Source: Rhodanobacteraceae bacterium
GTDB lineage: Bacteria > Pseudomonadota > Gammaproteobacteria > Xanthomonadales > SZUA-5
Length of the DNA stretch: 64,000 nt
Assembly (NCBI GenBank): GCA_024234055.1
Contig: JACKOW010000009.1
Coordinates: 128,387-192,386 of the forward strand
Direction of reading: 5' to 3'
Under the pieces are notes generated by a model that did not search any database, was not told where the DNA came from, and saw only the letters and a list, made by a program, of their open reading frames with translations. Numbering within the stretch: the first letter of the stretch is position 1; every line of letters begins with the position of its first letter. Positions 9,311 through 17,624 of the stretch are shown here, one piece after another. Made by a program: the position numbers and the translations under genes.

Positions 9311-9549
9311 ACCTACTCCGATGCCTGGCCATGCTGAACTTCGTCGAGGGCAGGTTGCGCTGTCCTCGCTCGTATTGGGATAGTTAACCCAAGCTGAATC
9401 TTGCGCCAAGCATGGGCCCATATGCACTGGCCAACGGTGTTTCTTGTTGATCCTTCACAATGGACGCCAGCCTCCCGAAATCCTGGACCGGGAGGCATGA
9501 CGCCGGCAGGTTCGTAAGGTGGCGCGCCGTATCGCCGGCGCTGGCGTCA

Positions 9550-10479
9550 TCAGGCCTCGGCGAGCCACGCCAGCGCAAAGTCGATGGCCGCACACACCGC
9601 CGCCGCCTGCGCCGCATTGCATTGCTCCGGGCTCGCGCTGGGACTGTCGGGATAGACCTCGGTGGTGGTCTTGAAGCGGGCCGAGGTGATGCCGGCGCAC
9701 AGGCCGAGCGCCCTGAAGGGATAGCGGATAACGCCTGGGGAGACGACCGTCGAGCCGATGATCTCGCCGTTCTGGTCCGCTGGTGCGATGTGCGTGACCT
9801 TGGCCACGGCGTCGATGATGGCTTGCTGGAACTCGGGTTGCGGCTGCTCGGTGTCATCGACCAGATAGAAGCCGTCGGGGATCTCCCCGGGCTCGAAGGG
9901 CTTGCCATCGCGGGCTGCCAGCGCCGGGCGAAACTCGCTTTCATCACTGTCGGTGGTCTCGTGCAGATCGATGTGCACCAGCACCCGATCCTTCAGCGGC
10001 GCGATCAGGTTCATCAGCGCGGCGGATTCCTGGGCCGGGCTCTCGGCACGGAAAGACCGGTTCGGATCCACGGCGTCGCGATTCCAGCGATGGATCATCT
10101 CGTACGCCCAGGGGCTCAGGCAGGGGGCGACGATGAGATTGACCCGTCCCGCGTAGTCCTGCGCATGCCGGTCGAGAAAGCGCAGGGCGCCGTGCACGCC
10201 ACTGGTCTCGTAGCCATGCACGCCGCCGGTGACCAGCACGATCGGCAGTTCCTCGCGCCAGTCGCGGCTCTTGATCGCGTACAGCGGATAGCGCGCGGGA
10301 TCGTGGTCGAGATGTCCGTACTGGAGCAGGTCGAAGCGCGAGCGCAAGGCATCGATGGCGCTCAGCACCTCGTCCTGATAACTGCGCTGGCGCCGCTGCA
10401 GTGCGCGCCACTCGGCGACTTCCGCCGCGCCCCAGGCCGTGCCGGGTGTGCCGATGGGATAGTTCGCGGGAGAGTTCAT
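9550..10479 (-). CDS. M14 family zinc metallocarboxypeptidase
   Basis: The 309-residue protein has the M14 zinc-binding arrangement. H88-x-x-E91 lies in GGVHGYETSG and the third ligand His173 in HIDLHETTDS, with VDPNRSF (residues 138-143) in between as in succinylglutamate-desuccinylase and carboxypeptidase relatives. There is no signal peptide, so it should be cytosolic. A TTTEVYPD segment near residue 270 may supply the catalytic Glu. The substrate is unknown. The N-terminal extension of about 75 residues is characteristic of this proteobacterial subfamily. It stands alone; hemW ends upstream on the same strand, 77 bp away. Confidence 0.85.
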   Translation of the reverse strand: MNSPANYPIGTPGTAWGAAEVAEWRALQRRQRSYQDEVLSAIDALRSRFDLLQYGHLDHDPARYPLYAIKSRDWREELPIVLVTGGVHGYETSGVHGALRFLDRHAQDYAGRVNLIVAPCLSPWAYEMIHRWNRDAVDPNRSFRAESPAQESAALMNLIAPLKDRVLVHIDLHETTDSDESEFRPALAARDGKPFEPGEIPDGFYLVDDTEQPQPEFQQAIIDAVAKVTHIAPADQNGEIIGSTVVSPGVIRYPFRALGLCAGITSARFKTTTEVYPDSPSASPEQCNAAQAAAVCAAIDFALAWLAEA

Positions 10480-10556
10480 TGCCGATGGGCTCCAGGTGAG
10501 TGTTGATTGGATGATCGCCGGACAACTGCGAAGCTGGCAGCCACAAGCAACACGGA

Positions 10557-11732
10557 TCAGCGCTTGGACAGCGCCGGCAGGAAGCCAGCGACCACGTCAT
10601 TGAGGAAACGAAAACCGAGTTCACTGACCCGCACACGGCCATCGTCATGGTGCAACAGATCGCGGGCCAGTGCGCGCTGGTAGCCGGCTTCACTCTCGAG
10701 CTGGCGCCCGGTTCGTTGCCGATACAACTGTTCCGCGAAGCCCTGCTTCAGGCGCAGCGCGTTGAGCATGAACTCGAAGCCGAGTTCGTGCTGCTCGACG
10801 TTGCGATCCTCACTCCAGGCCCGGCTGCTGCCAGCTTGCTGCAGGTAGAAGCTGGGCGTGCGTTGGCGTACGCGTCGGCGCACCTGACCATCGGCGGCGC
10901 TGACCTTGGAGTGGGCGCCCGCGCCCACGGCGAGGTAGTCGCCGAACAACCAGTAGTTCTCGTTGTGCCGGGAGCGTTTGCCGGCTTGGGCATAGGCCGA
11001 GACCTCGTAGTGCTCGAAGCTGGCCGCCGCCAGCAGCGGCTGGCACTCGTCCAGCATGTCGGCGAGCGCCTCTTCATCGGGTAGATCGGTGGGTGGCGTG
11101 CGGGCAAAGACCGTCTGTGGCTCCAGTGTCAGTTGGTAGTGCGACAGGTGCTCGGGCTCCAGCGCCAGGGCGGTGCGCAAGTCGCGCACGGCCTGCGCCA
11201 CGGATTGGCCAGGCAAGCCATACATCAGATCGATGTTGATGTTGTCGAAACCGGCCTTGCGGGCCATGACGTAGGCGCTACGCGCTTCATCGGCGCCGTG
11301 GATGCGACCCAGACGCTTGAGCTTGTCGTCGTCGAAGCTCTGCATGCCGAAAGACAGACGATTGACGCCGGCGCCCAGATAACCTTCGAAGCGGTCGAAC
11401 TCAGCCGTGCCGGGATTGGTTTCCAGGGTGATTTCGCATGTGGGTTGCAGCCTCAGCGACGCGCGCACGGCATCAAGAATGCGGCCGATACCACGGGCGC
11501 TGAACAGGCTGGGTGTGCCGCCCCCGAAGAAGATCGATTCGAGTGGACGGCCGAGCGCCAGCGGTGCCTCCAGCGCCAGATCGGCGATCAGGGCATCTAC
11601 ATAGGCGTCCTCGGGCAATGCGGCGGGGCGCTGATGCGAGTTGAAATCGCAATAAGGACACTTGCGCACGCACCAGGGCAGATGCACGTACAGTGACAGC
11701 GGGATGTTGGCGGGGTTGATGGGCGTCATCAT
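10557..11732 (-). CDS. hemW: HemW, heme chaperone-like radical SAM protein
   Basis: The 391-residue protein begins with the family signature YVHLPWCVRKCPYCDFNSH. Its three cysteines (C21, C25, C28) ligate the radical-SAM 4Fe-4S cluster. FFGGGTPSLF and the NINIDLMYGLPGQ segment are also typical. HemW proteins resemble coproporphyrinogen dehydrogenase HemN but act as heme-delivery proteins. It follows rph and rdgB on the same strand, a common order in this lineage, but here a 378-bp repeat-filled gap separates it from rdgB, so it may have its own promoter. Confidence 0.95.
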   Translation of the reverse strand: MMTPINPANIPLSLYVHLPWCVRKCPYCDFNSHQRPAALPEDAYVDALIADLALEAPLALGRPLESIFFGGGTPSLFSARGIGRILDAVRASLRLQPTCEITLETNPGTAEFDRFEGYLGAGVNRLSFGMQSFDDDKLKRLGRIHGADEARSAYVMARKAGFDNINIDLMYGLPGQSVAQAVRDLRTALALEPEHLSHYQLTLEPQTVFARTPPTDLPDEEALADMLDECQPLLAAASFEHYEVSAYAQAGKRSRHNENYWLFGDYLAVGAGAHSKVSAADGQVRRRVRQRTPSFYLQQAGSSRAWSEDRNVEQHELGFEFMLNALRLKQGFAEQLYRQRTGRQLESEAGYQRALARDLLHHDDGRVRVSELGFRFLNDVVAGFLPALSKR

Positions 11733-12110
11733 CTGCGGCTGTGCTCAATTACTCCGTGATTCTGTGGGAGCGGCCTTTGTCCGCGATCGGTCCGCAAGAC
11801 CATTCGCGGCTGAAGCCGCTTTCACCAAACATGTCGCAAGTATCTGAATCAAGACATTTTCCGCAAAGGACGCAAAGGACGCAAAGTAGAGCTACTCCAA
11901 GATGTCAGCTGGTGGTGTCGCCAGAGATCGCGCACAGCCGGACGTCCTTTGGATCTTCGCGTCCTTTGCGTCCTTTGCGGACAAAAAATATGGCCCCCGA
12001 GATCGCCGACCGTTTGTCGCGCGAATAAGCGCACCGCCAGGGGCACCCGGGACTCCCACAGTGGTGCAAGACCCGTCGCGGCTGAAGCTGCTCCCACGAG
12101 TGTGTGACGA
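11733..12110. repeat. Intergenic repeats: GTGGGAGCGGC type and a 27-bp inverted repeat
   Basis: A GTGGGAGCGGC-type repeat lies near 11764-11815 and an inverted, diverged copy (GTCGCGGCTGAAGC, GCTCCCAC) near 12073-12100. Between them, 11860-11886 and 11955-11981 are inverted copies matching at 26 of 27 positions, built from the unit GCAAAGGAC / GTCCTTTGC. They can form a large hairpin with a 68-nt loop. No gene is visible. Confidence 0.75.
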
Positions 12111-12710
12111 TCAGCCGGCCAGGCGTGCGCGCAGCTGGGCCAGGGCCTTGCCGCGATGGCTGAGGGTGTGCTTCTGCTCGGGGCTGAGTTCAGCTGCGCT
12201 GAGGCCGCTGGAGGCATCCAGAAACACCGGGTCATAGCCGAAGCCGCCCTTGCCGCGCGGAATGCGTGAGAGGCGACCGGTCCAGACGCCTTCGGCAATG
12301 ATCGGCGACGGGTCGTCAGCCGATCGCATCAACACGATCACGCAGACGAAACGGCAGCTGCGGGCGGCGCCTTCGAGCGTCTCGGTAGCCTTGAGCAGCT
12401 TGTCGATGTTGGCCTTCGCATCGGCCTTGGGCCCGGCAAAGCGGGCGCTGTGCACGCCGGGAGCGCCAGCCAGAGCGTCGACGACGATGCCGCTATCGTC
12501 GGCGAGTGCCCAGCGGCCGCTCAGACGGGCGGCGTGGCGGGCCTTGATCAGGGCATTCTCGACAAAGGTACAGGCCGGCTCGTCCGGCTCGGGAATGGCC
12601 AGCTCACCGGCACCGTGCAGACGCCAGGGCAGATCGGCGAGCAGGCTGCGCAGCTCCTCCAGCTTGTGCTGGTTGTGGCTGGCCAGCACCACGTCGCGCC
12701 AGTCAGTCAC
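12111..12710 (-). CDS. rdgB: RdgB/HAM1 family XTP/dITP pyrophosphatase
   Basis: This 199-residue enzyme hydrolyses non-canonical purine nucleoside triphosphates such as dITP and XTP to monophosphates, keeping them out of DNA. The N-terminal VLASHNQHKLEEL motif binds the triphosphate, and ADDSGIVVDALAGAPGVHSA holds the catalytic acidic residues. GKGGFGYDPVF and the C-terminal LSHRGKALAQL are family hallmarks. The length is normal. Its start overlaps the end of rph by 8 bp, so the two are co-transcribed. Confidence 0.96.
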   Translation of the reverse strand: MTDWRDVVLASHNQHKLEELRSLLADLPWRLHGAGELAIPEPDEPACTFVENALIKARHAARLSGRWALADDSGIVVDALAGAPGVHSARFAGPKADAKANIDKLLKATETLEGAARSCRFVCVIVLMRSADDPSPIIAEGVWTGRLSRIPRGKGGFGYDPVFLDASSGLSAAELSPEQKHTLSHRGKALAQLRARLAG

Positions 12711-13431
12711 GGGCCAGAGCCTCCCGCTGCGCTGCGTGCAACTCGGCGGCGCCCTTGCGTGCCAGCGCCAGCATCACGTCCAGCTCGTCCTGACGGAAGG
12801 CATGACCCTCGGCCGTGCCCTGCAGTTCGATAAAGCCCATGCCGTCATTGAGTACCACGTTCATGTCAGTCTCGCAGTCCGAGTCCTCGGTGTAATCCAG
12901 GTCCAGTACCGGGATGCTCTTCCAGATGCCGACCGAAACCGCCGCCACCTGACCGTGGATCGGATCCTTGCTGATCATCTTGTTCTTGAGCATCTTGCGG
13001 GTGGCATCGACCAGGGCCACGTAGGCGCCGGTGATGGCCGCGGTGCGGGTACCGCCATCGGCCTGCAACACATCGCAATCGAGGATGATCTGTCGCTCGC
13101 CCAGCGCCCGACGATCGACGACGGCGCGCAGCGAGCGCCCGATCAGACGCTGGATTTCGTGGGTGCGACCCCCCGGAGCGCCCTTGACCACCTCGCGCGC
13201 CGAGCGCGTATGGGTGGCCCGAGGCAGCATGCTGTACTCGGCCGTCACCCAGCCCTCGCCGGTGCCGCGCAGCCACGGCGGCGAACGGTCGTCGACGCTG
13301 GCGGTGCAGAGCACGCGGGTGTGGCCGAAGCTCACCAGCACCGAGCCTTCGGCGTGACGGGTGTAGTTGCGTTCGAAGCTCACCGGACGCATCTGGTCGG
13401 GCTGGCGTGAACTGGGTCGAGTCTGGGTCAT
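12703..13431 (-). CDS. rph: Ribonuclease PH
   Basis: The 242-residue protein is a phosphorolytic 3'-5' exoribonuclease that trims tRNA 3' ends. Conserved features include GSVLVSFGHTRVLC, APGGRTHEIQRLIGRSLR, and the phosphate-site and catalytic region DCDVLQADGGTRTAAITGA. The frame is open upstream to 13686, but the start is ATG at 13431, where homology begins (MTQTRPSSRQPDQMRPV). The upstream codons are repeat DNA. It forms an operon with rdgB, overlapping by 8 bp. Confidence 0.96.
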   Translation of the reverse strand: MTQTRPSSRQPDQMRPVSFERNYTRHAEGSVLVSFGHTRVLCTASVDDRSPPWLRGTGEGWVTAEYSMLPRATHTRSAREVVKGAPGGRTHEIQRLIGRSLRAVVDRRALGERQIILDCDVLQADGGTRTAAITGAYVALVDATRKMLKNKMISKDPIHGQVAAVSVGIWKSIPVLDLDYTEDSDCETDMNVVLNDGMGFIELQGTAEGHAFRQDELDVMLALARKGAAELHAAQREALARD

Positions 13432-13498
13432 GATCAATGGGGCCTTGGAAACGCCCCGCAGTCTACGCGCTGGGATGTGGAGTGTTGGTTCGGGCGGG

Positions 13499-13754
13499 TG
13501 GTTGCTGGTTGTCGGTTGTCGGTTGTCGGTGGGAATCCTGGTCGCCGCTGGCGGTGCGTTTTGTTCGAGCATCAAACAGGGGGCAGGGGGCAGGGGGCAG
13601 GGGACCCAGGTCGCCGCACGGTCAGATCCTGCGCCGAGGTTGGACCCCTGCCCCTTGCCCCTTCTTCCCAAGCTCGATACATCCATGGTCTAGCGCATGT
13701 TTGGTAAGAGTCCCGGTCGCACCCCCCGAACCAGCAACCGACAACCAGCAACCC
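13499..13754. repeat. Nested inverted repeat (GGTTGTCGGTTG outer arms, GGGGGCA inner arms)
   Basis: The gap 13432-13760 is filled by a nested structure. The outer arms are TGGTTGCTGGTTGTCGG-type repeats at 13499-13530 and their complement at 13729-13754. Inside are GGGGGCA tandem units at 13577-13603 and the complementary CCCCTGCCCCTTGCCCC at 13643-13661. The middle (13535-13715) is homologous to 38713-38880: both contain CGCTGGCGGTGCG-like sequence, ATCAAACAGGGGGC, GCCGCACGG/GCGGCACGG, GAGGTTGGACCCCTGCCCC and ATGTTTGGT. It is an interspersed element with paired G- and C-rich arms. Confidence 0.75.
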
Positions 13755-13760
13755 AAGACC

Positions 13761-14471
13761 TCACTTCGGCGGCCGCACGTCGCCGCAGAGCTGGTGGCGC
13801 AGATCGGATTCGAACTGGGCGTAGCGTCGATCGCATTCGGCCTGGTCGCTGCTGTGGTGGCGGTTCTCCCAGCCTTCGGTGAGCAGATCCAGCGGGGCGT
13901 GGTAGTCGACCGCGGCGCTGGGTACGCCCGCGCTCAACATTTGTCCGATCTGGCGCGCCAGTCCGTTGCTTTCTTCCACGGTCTGCGGACGGAAGCCGGG
14001 GAGTTTTCCGGTGTCGGCGCCGGGCAGCATGGCGTCGATGGAGCGACCGGCGAAGGCCCGGCGTTTGGGCGCATTTTCCTTAGCGATCTCGGCAGCCACG
14101 GCCACCCGGCTCTGTTCCAGGCGCAGGCTGGGTGATACCGGATCAGGCAGGATCAGCGCGGGCTCGGCAGCGGTTGCCACTGGGCGCGTCCTTGCGGCTG
14201 CGACTTTCGGCCTGGCCCTGGCCGCCTGCGCTGAAGCTGGTGCCGCCTGCGGATTGGTCGCCGGGGTTGGTGGTGGCGGCGGTTCCGGGGTTTCGATGAG
14301 GGCGATGTCCACGGTCAACGCGTTGCGCTCGACCAGCGCCGGGCGCACCGCGGTGTCGCGCCAGAGGTTGCCGATGATCAGCGTGTGCAGAACCAGGGTG
14401 CCGGTCCAGGCGGCAATCCGGGCGGGTGACAAGGGTCTCGTCGATGACGGTCTTGCTGCACGCTGACGCAC
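13761..14471 (-). CDS. TonB-like membrane-anchored periplasmic protein, unknown function
   Basis: The 236-residue protein has a short cytoplasmic N terminus, one membrane segment around residues 18-36 (RIAAWTGTLVLHTLIIGNLW), then a Pro/Ala/Arg-rich stretch (PEPPPPPTP). The C-terminal half contains a conserved-looking EWENRHHSSDQAEC-like region. The topology is like TonB or TolA energy transducers, but I see no TonB C-terminal domain. The start is GTG at 14471, supported by GGGAG six bases upstream. The stop lies 6 bp from a GGTTGCTGG-type repeat array. Function unknown. Confidence 0.6.
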   Translation of the reverse strand: MRQRAARPSSTRPLSPARIAAWTGTLVLHTLIIGNLWRDTAVRPALVERNALTVDIALIETPEPPPPPTPATNPQAAPASAQAARARPKVAAARTRPVATAAEPALILPDPVSPSLRLEQSRVAVAAEIAKENAPKRRAFAGRSIDAMLPGADTGKLPGFRPQTVEESNGLARQIGQMLSAGVPSAAVDYHAPLDLLTEGWENRHHSSDQAECDRRYAQFESDLRHQLCGDVRPPK

Positions 14472-14722
14472 TTGGGCTCCCGACGTTGGCTGAGGACTGC
14501 GCCCACGCGGGTTGCGAGGCAGGCGCGAGCATGGCGATCGGGGCGTTGCTCAAGGTTCGCTGCAGCTGAATTCCTGGCGGCTGCGCAGATCCTGTTCAGG
14601 CAACCGCCATGAATCGCCGTCGTGCACCCTGGTCCGCGGGTGAGATCGGCGTGTCGCAATTGGCAGATCGACCGCACCGAGCGGCGCATAATCAAGCGTC
14701 GGACTTATCTGGAGAGATGGCC

Positions 14723-15547
14723 ATGGCGCGCTGGCGTAGTCTGTTTCTGGCACTGGTTCTGGCCCTGGCGGCGTGGCCGGCCCTGGCTACTCGCAACTAT
14801 CAGGACATGTGGTGGCTGCCCGACGAAAGTGGTTGGGGACTGATGGTGCTGCACCAGGGCGATGTCATCTCTGCAGTGATGTTCCACTACCGGGCCGACG
14901 GCAAACCGGTCTGGTATCTGCTGTCGAACGCACCGCGTGGCAGCGAGGAGTTCTTCACCGGAACGCTGTTTGAGGTGACCGGCCCGCCGCTTTTCGGTCT
15001 GTTCAACCCGGCCGCTGTGCTGCCGCGCAATGCCGGCAGCATGACCTTGCATTTCACCGGTTTCAACGAGGCCACCGTCAGCTACACCATCGACGGGGTG
15101 ACCGCCATGCGCCCGATCCAGCGCATCAGCTATGCCAATCTCGGTATGGACGGCATCTATTTCGGCTCCCAGGTGGCGGTGTTCAGTTGTGACAACAGCC
15201 CCGAGATCGGCAGCTATGTGTTTCCCGCTGAGTTCGACATCGTTGCCAGCGCGATCCGCGATACCCGGGTCACCACCACCATCCTGGGTGGGGAAGGCGT
15301 GTTCTGTGACTGGACTGACGGCAACTTCACCCAGGCCGGTTCGATGATTCATGGCGAAGGCCTGATTGCCTGCCGCGATGGCAATAGCGCCCCGGTGAGC
15401 TTTGGCAGTTTCGAGGTGGAACAGATGCGCATCGTCGACCATGCCGTGAGCATCAATTATCGGACGACCCTGGAGTACCCGACCGCGGGCATCAGCTGCA
15501 CCGAACGAGGACTGTTGTCGGGCACGCGACTGGTCCGACCCGACTAG
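14723..15547 (+). CDS. Secreted protein with WWxPxESGWG domain
   Basis: This 274-residue protein has a cleavable signal peptide (MARWRSLFLALVLALAAWPA). After it comes the motif pair W30-W-L-P-D-E-S-G-W-G (30-39) and FHYRADGKPVWYLLSN (residues 54-69). The same two motifs occur twice in the N-terminal part of the secreted carboxylesterase at 17625, so this is a shared extracytoplasmic beta domain. The C-terminal half repeats a diverged version and has several cysteines (SCDNSPEIG, FCDWTDG, ISCTERG). ATG at 14723 is preferred over 14717 because GGAG at 14711-14714 is then correctly spaced. Function unknown. Confidence 0.75.
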   Translation: MARWRSLFLALVLALAAWPALATRNYQDMWWLPDESGWGLMVLHQGDVISAVMFHYRADGKPVWYLLSNAPRGSEEFFTGTLFEVTGPPLFGLFNPAAVLPRNAGSMTLHFTGFNEATVSYTIDGVTAMRPIQRISYANLGMDGIYFGSQVAVFSCDNSPEIGSYVFPAEFDIVASAIRDTRVTTTILGGEGVFCDWTDGNFTQAGSMIHGEGLIACRDGNSAPVSFGSFEVEQMRIVDHAVSINYRTTLEYPTAGISCTERGLLSGTRLVRPD

Positions 15548-15647
15548 CCGCCCGGGCGCTTCGGCTGAGATGCGCTGGCTGCCGATTTCCTTCGCTTCCG
15601 GCAGGCTGCTAGCCTGCGTCCGGTTCTGAAGCGATCCAGTGGTGGTC

Positions 15648-16436
15648 ATGCGCATCATCAGTCTCAATCTGAATGGCCTGCGATCAGCGGCGCGCAAGGG
15701 CGTGCTGCCGTGGCTGGCCGAACAGAACGCCGACGTCATCGCCCTGCAGGAAACCCGCCTGCAGGAGCCCGAGCGTTTGAAGCAGGATTTCTCCATTCCC
15801 GGATACACCGGATACTTCGTTGATGCACAGGCCAAGGGCTACAGCGGCGTTGCCCTGTATTTGCCTCGTCGCCCCGATCGTCTGGTGGAAGGCATCGGTC
15901 GAGCCGAGTTCGATGCCGAAGGACGCTGGTTGCAGGCCGATTTCGGTGACCTGTCAATCGTTTCGCTGTACCTGCCCTCGGGGTCCTCGGGAGAGCCACG
16001 TCAGTCATTCAAGTTCCAGACGCTGGACTGGCTGGCAGAGAAGTTCGAGGACATGGCCGGCGATGGCCGGCGCTACATCGTCTGTGGCGACTACAACATC
16101 GCCCATCGTGCCATCGACCTGAAGAACTGGCGCGGCAACCAGAAGAACTCGGGCTTCCTGCCCGAAGAGCGCGCCTGGATGGAGCGCCTGCTGGTCGAGC
16201 GCGGCTGGGTCGACAGCCATCGTCAGCTCAAGCCCGATGTGGCCGAGTACACCTGGTGGAGCAATCGCGGCCAGGCCTGGGCCAAGGATGTGGGGTGGCG
16301 CATCGACTACCAACTCGCTTCGCCGAATCTGGCCGAGGCACCCGCTGCCGTGCGTGTCCACAAGGAAGATCGATTTTCGGATCATGCGCCGCTGATTGTT
16401 GATTACCGACTGGAACATCTGCGGCGCTCTGACTGA
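15648..16436 (+). CDS. xthA: Exodeoxyribonuclease III (AP endonuclease, XthA family)
   Basis: The 262-residue protein belongs to the exonuclease III/AP endonuclease family. MRIISLNLNGLRSA gives the Asn metal ligand, ADVIALQETRL contains catalytic Glu35, ICGDYNIAH-like sequence (YIVCGDYNIAH) holds the Asp-Asn pair, and FSDHAPLIVDY ends with the catalytic His. It repairs abasic sites and 3'-blocked ends in the cytoplasm. The frame also allows GTG codons at 15639 and 15642, but ATG at 15648 matches the family N terminus. Confidence 0.93.
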   Translation: MRIISLNLNGLRSAARKGVLPWLAEQNADVIALQETRLQEPERLKQDFSIPGYTGYFVDAQAKGYSGVALYLPRRPDRLVEGIGRAEFDAEGRWLQADFGDLSIVSLYLPSGSSGEPRQSFKFQTLDWLAEKFEDMAGDGRRYIVCGDYNIAHRAIDLKNWRGNQKNSGFLPEERAWMERLLVERGWVDSHRQLKPDVAEYTWWSNRGQAWAKDVGWRIDYQLASPNLAEAPAAVRVHKEDRFSDHAPLIVDYRLEHLRRSD

Positions 16437-16503
16437 TACTCTTGCGTAGCTTCATGGCTTCGGCCACGATGGCACCGCGCTCCCCGACCAATGAGGGCTA
16501 ACG

Positions 16504-16971
16504 ATGTGGCAATGGCTCAAGCGTTTGTTCAGCCGCAGCGCCGCAGTTGCCGAGCCTGAACCTCAGATCTGGAATTTCCGGATCAAGGGTGGGCGTGCCG
16601 AAATTGGTGCGGTGAACGATGCCCTTGAGCGCGCAGCCATGGCTGGCGATGTGCCCGAGCCAGCGATGCGGGCCATGCAGGTGGCGCTCGACGAGCTGCT
16701 CACCAACGCCATCATGCACGGCAGTGTCAGCCTCAATGACCCGATGCAGGTGGATTTGATCATCGGCAAGAGCGTGCTGCGGGCCGTCATCGCGCACGCG
16801 GGCCCGGCCTTTGATCCCACCCAGGTCGAGGCTCCCGATCTGGACAGCCCACTTCCGGATCGCGAGATCGGCGGTCTCGGTATCCATCTGGTGCGTTCGA
16901 TGATGGACGAGTTCAGCTATGAACACGCCGATGGCCGCAATGTGCTGAAGCTCGGAAAGAACTTCCACTAG
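16504..16971 (+). CDS. RsbW-like anti-sigma / serine kinase ATP-binding protein
   Basis: The 155-residue protein has a HATPase_c_2 fold. The N-box ALDELLTNAIMHG is at residues 61-73 with Asn68, and a G-box GGLGIHLVRSMMDEFSYE starts near residue 123. The family (RsbW, SpoIIAB, BtrW) phosphorylates STAS anti-anti-sigma partners and binds sigma factors. No partner STAS protein is encoded nearby, but an RsbU-like phosphatase lies at 52827. The TAG stop sits in the CTAG target duplication of the MITE that follows immediately. Confidence 0.85.
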   Translation: MWQWLKRLFSRSAAVAEPEPQIWNFRIKGGRAEIGAVNDALERAAMAGDVPEPAMRAMQVALDELLTNAIMHGSVSLNDPMQVDLIIGKSVLRAVIAHAGPAFDPTQVEAPDLDSPLPDREIGGLGIHLVRSMMDEFSYEHADGRNVLKLGKNFH

Positions 16972-17215
16972 CCCGCATTTCTCACACCTGTTGCGGAAGA
17001 TCGCGCAGGGCTTTGCGACTAGCGCAAGGCGCGACGACGAGGAATGGTGATTCCATGGCGAGGAGGAGCAACGCAGCGATAGTCGCAAAGAACGCGCGAG
17101 GTCCGCAAAGCGGGCAGATGCAGCCAAACACTCCGTGACTGGTGCGTGCCTCGGAATCGCCTTGAACCACTAGGAAATTGGGGGCATCTGCTCGCGCAGG
17201 TGCGAGAAATGCGGG
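16972..17215. mobile_element. MITE with IS1380-type ends
   Basis: A 244-bp segment has terminal inverted repeats CCCGCATTTCTCACAC at 16972-16987 and GTGCGAGAAATGCGGG at 17200-17215, 15 of 16 matching. The full IS at 54302-56006 has the same ends. It is flanked by CTAG on the left and CTGG on the right, consistent with a diverged 4-bp duplication. It codes for nothing recognisable, so it is probably a non-autonomous derivative moved by the IS transposase. Confidence 0.75.
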
Positions 17216-17624
17216 CTGGACCGATCCAAGGCAGACGCAGCGGCCTACGCTCCCCTGTGGGAGCGGCTTCAGCCGCGAGAGTCCCGGCACTCCTGTGGGA
17301 GCGGCTTCAGCCGCGATGCTTCTGTAGCCCCGGCGGCGTCATGCAAAGAGCGAAGTCACGCGCAGCCACTTGGATTGCGCGCAGCGATGGCACGCGCGCG
17401 GCGCCTGGCAGGCCAGGCCGCGGCCGCCGGCGCGAACAACTCTGGTGCACATCCCGATCCGCCGCGCGCCGGAGCCGCGCTACGTCATGGGCAGTCGTGC
17501 CGGCACAGGTGGCGCGCAATAACGCCGTCGCTGGTGGGTCCAGACAAGTCTGGACCCACAACAGCCCGAAGCCCGCAGCCTTTCCCGTGCCCTCGTGCCC
17601 TCGTGCCCTCGCGCCCTCGCGCCT
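17216..17624. repeat. Repeat-filled gap: two GTGGGAGCGGC repeats, palindrome and 8-bp tandem array
   Basis: After the MITE, two direct copies of CCTGTGGGAGCGGCTTCAG followed by CCGCGA lie at 17254-17279 and 17292-17316. Each contains the partial palindrome GCGGCT-TC-AGCCGC. A GTCCAGAC palindrome follows at 17538-17555. Units of 8 bp, CCTCGTGC then CCTCGCGC, run from 17584 into the stop codon of the carboxylesterase gene at 17625. I see no gene. Confidence 0.75.

Noticed and set aside
13432..13686. N-terminal extension of RNase PH
   Set aside because: It is translated repeat sequence; the enzyme's homology starts at 13431 and its length is then normal.
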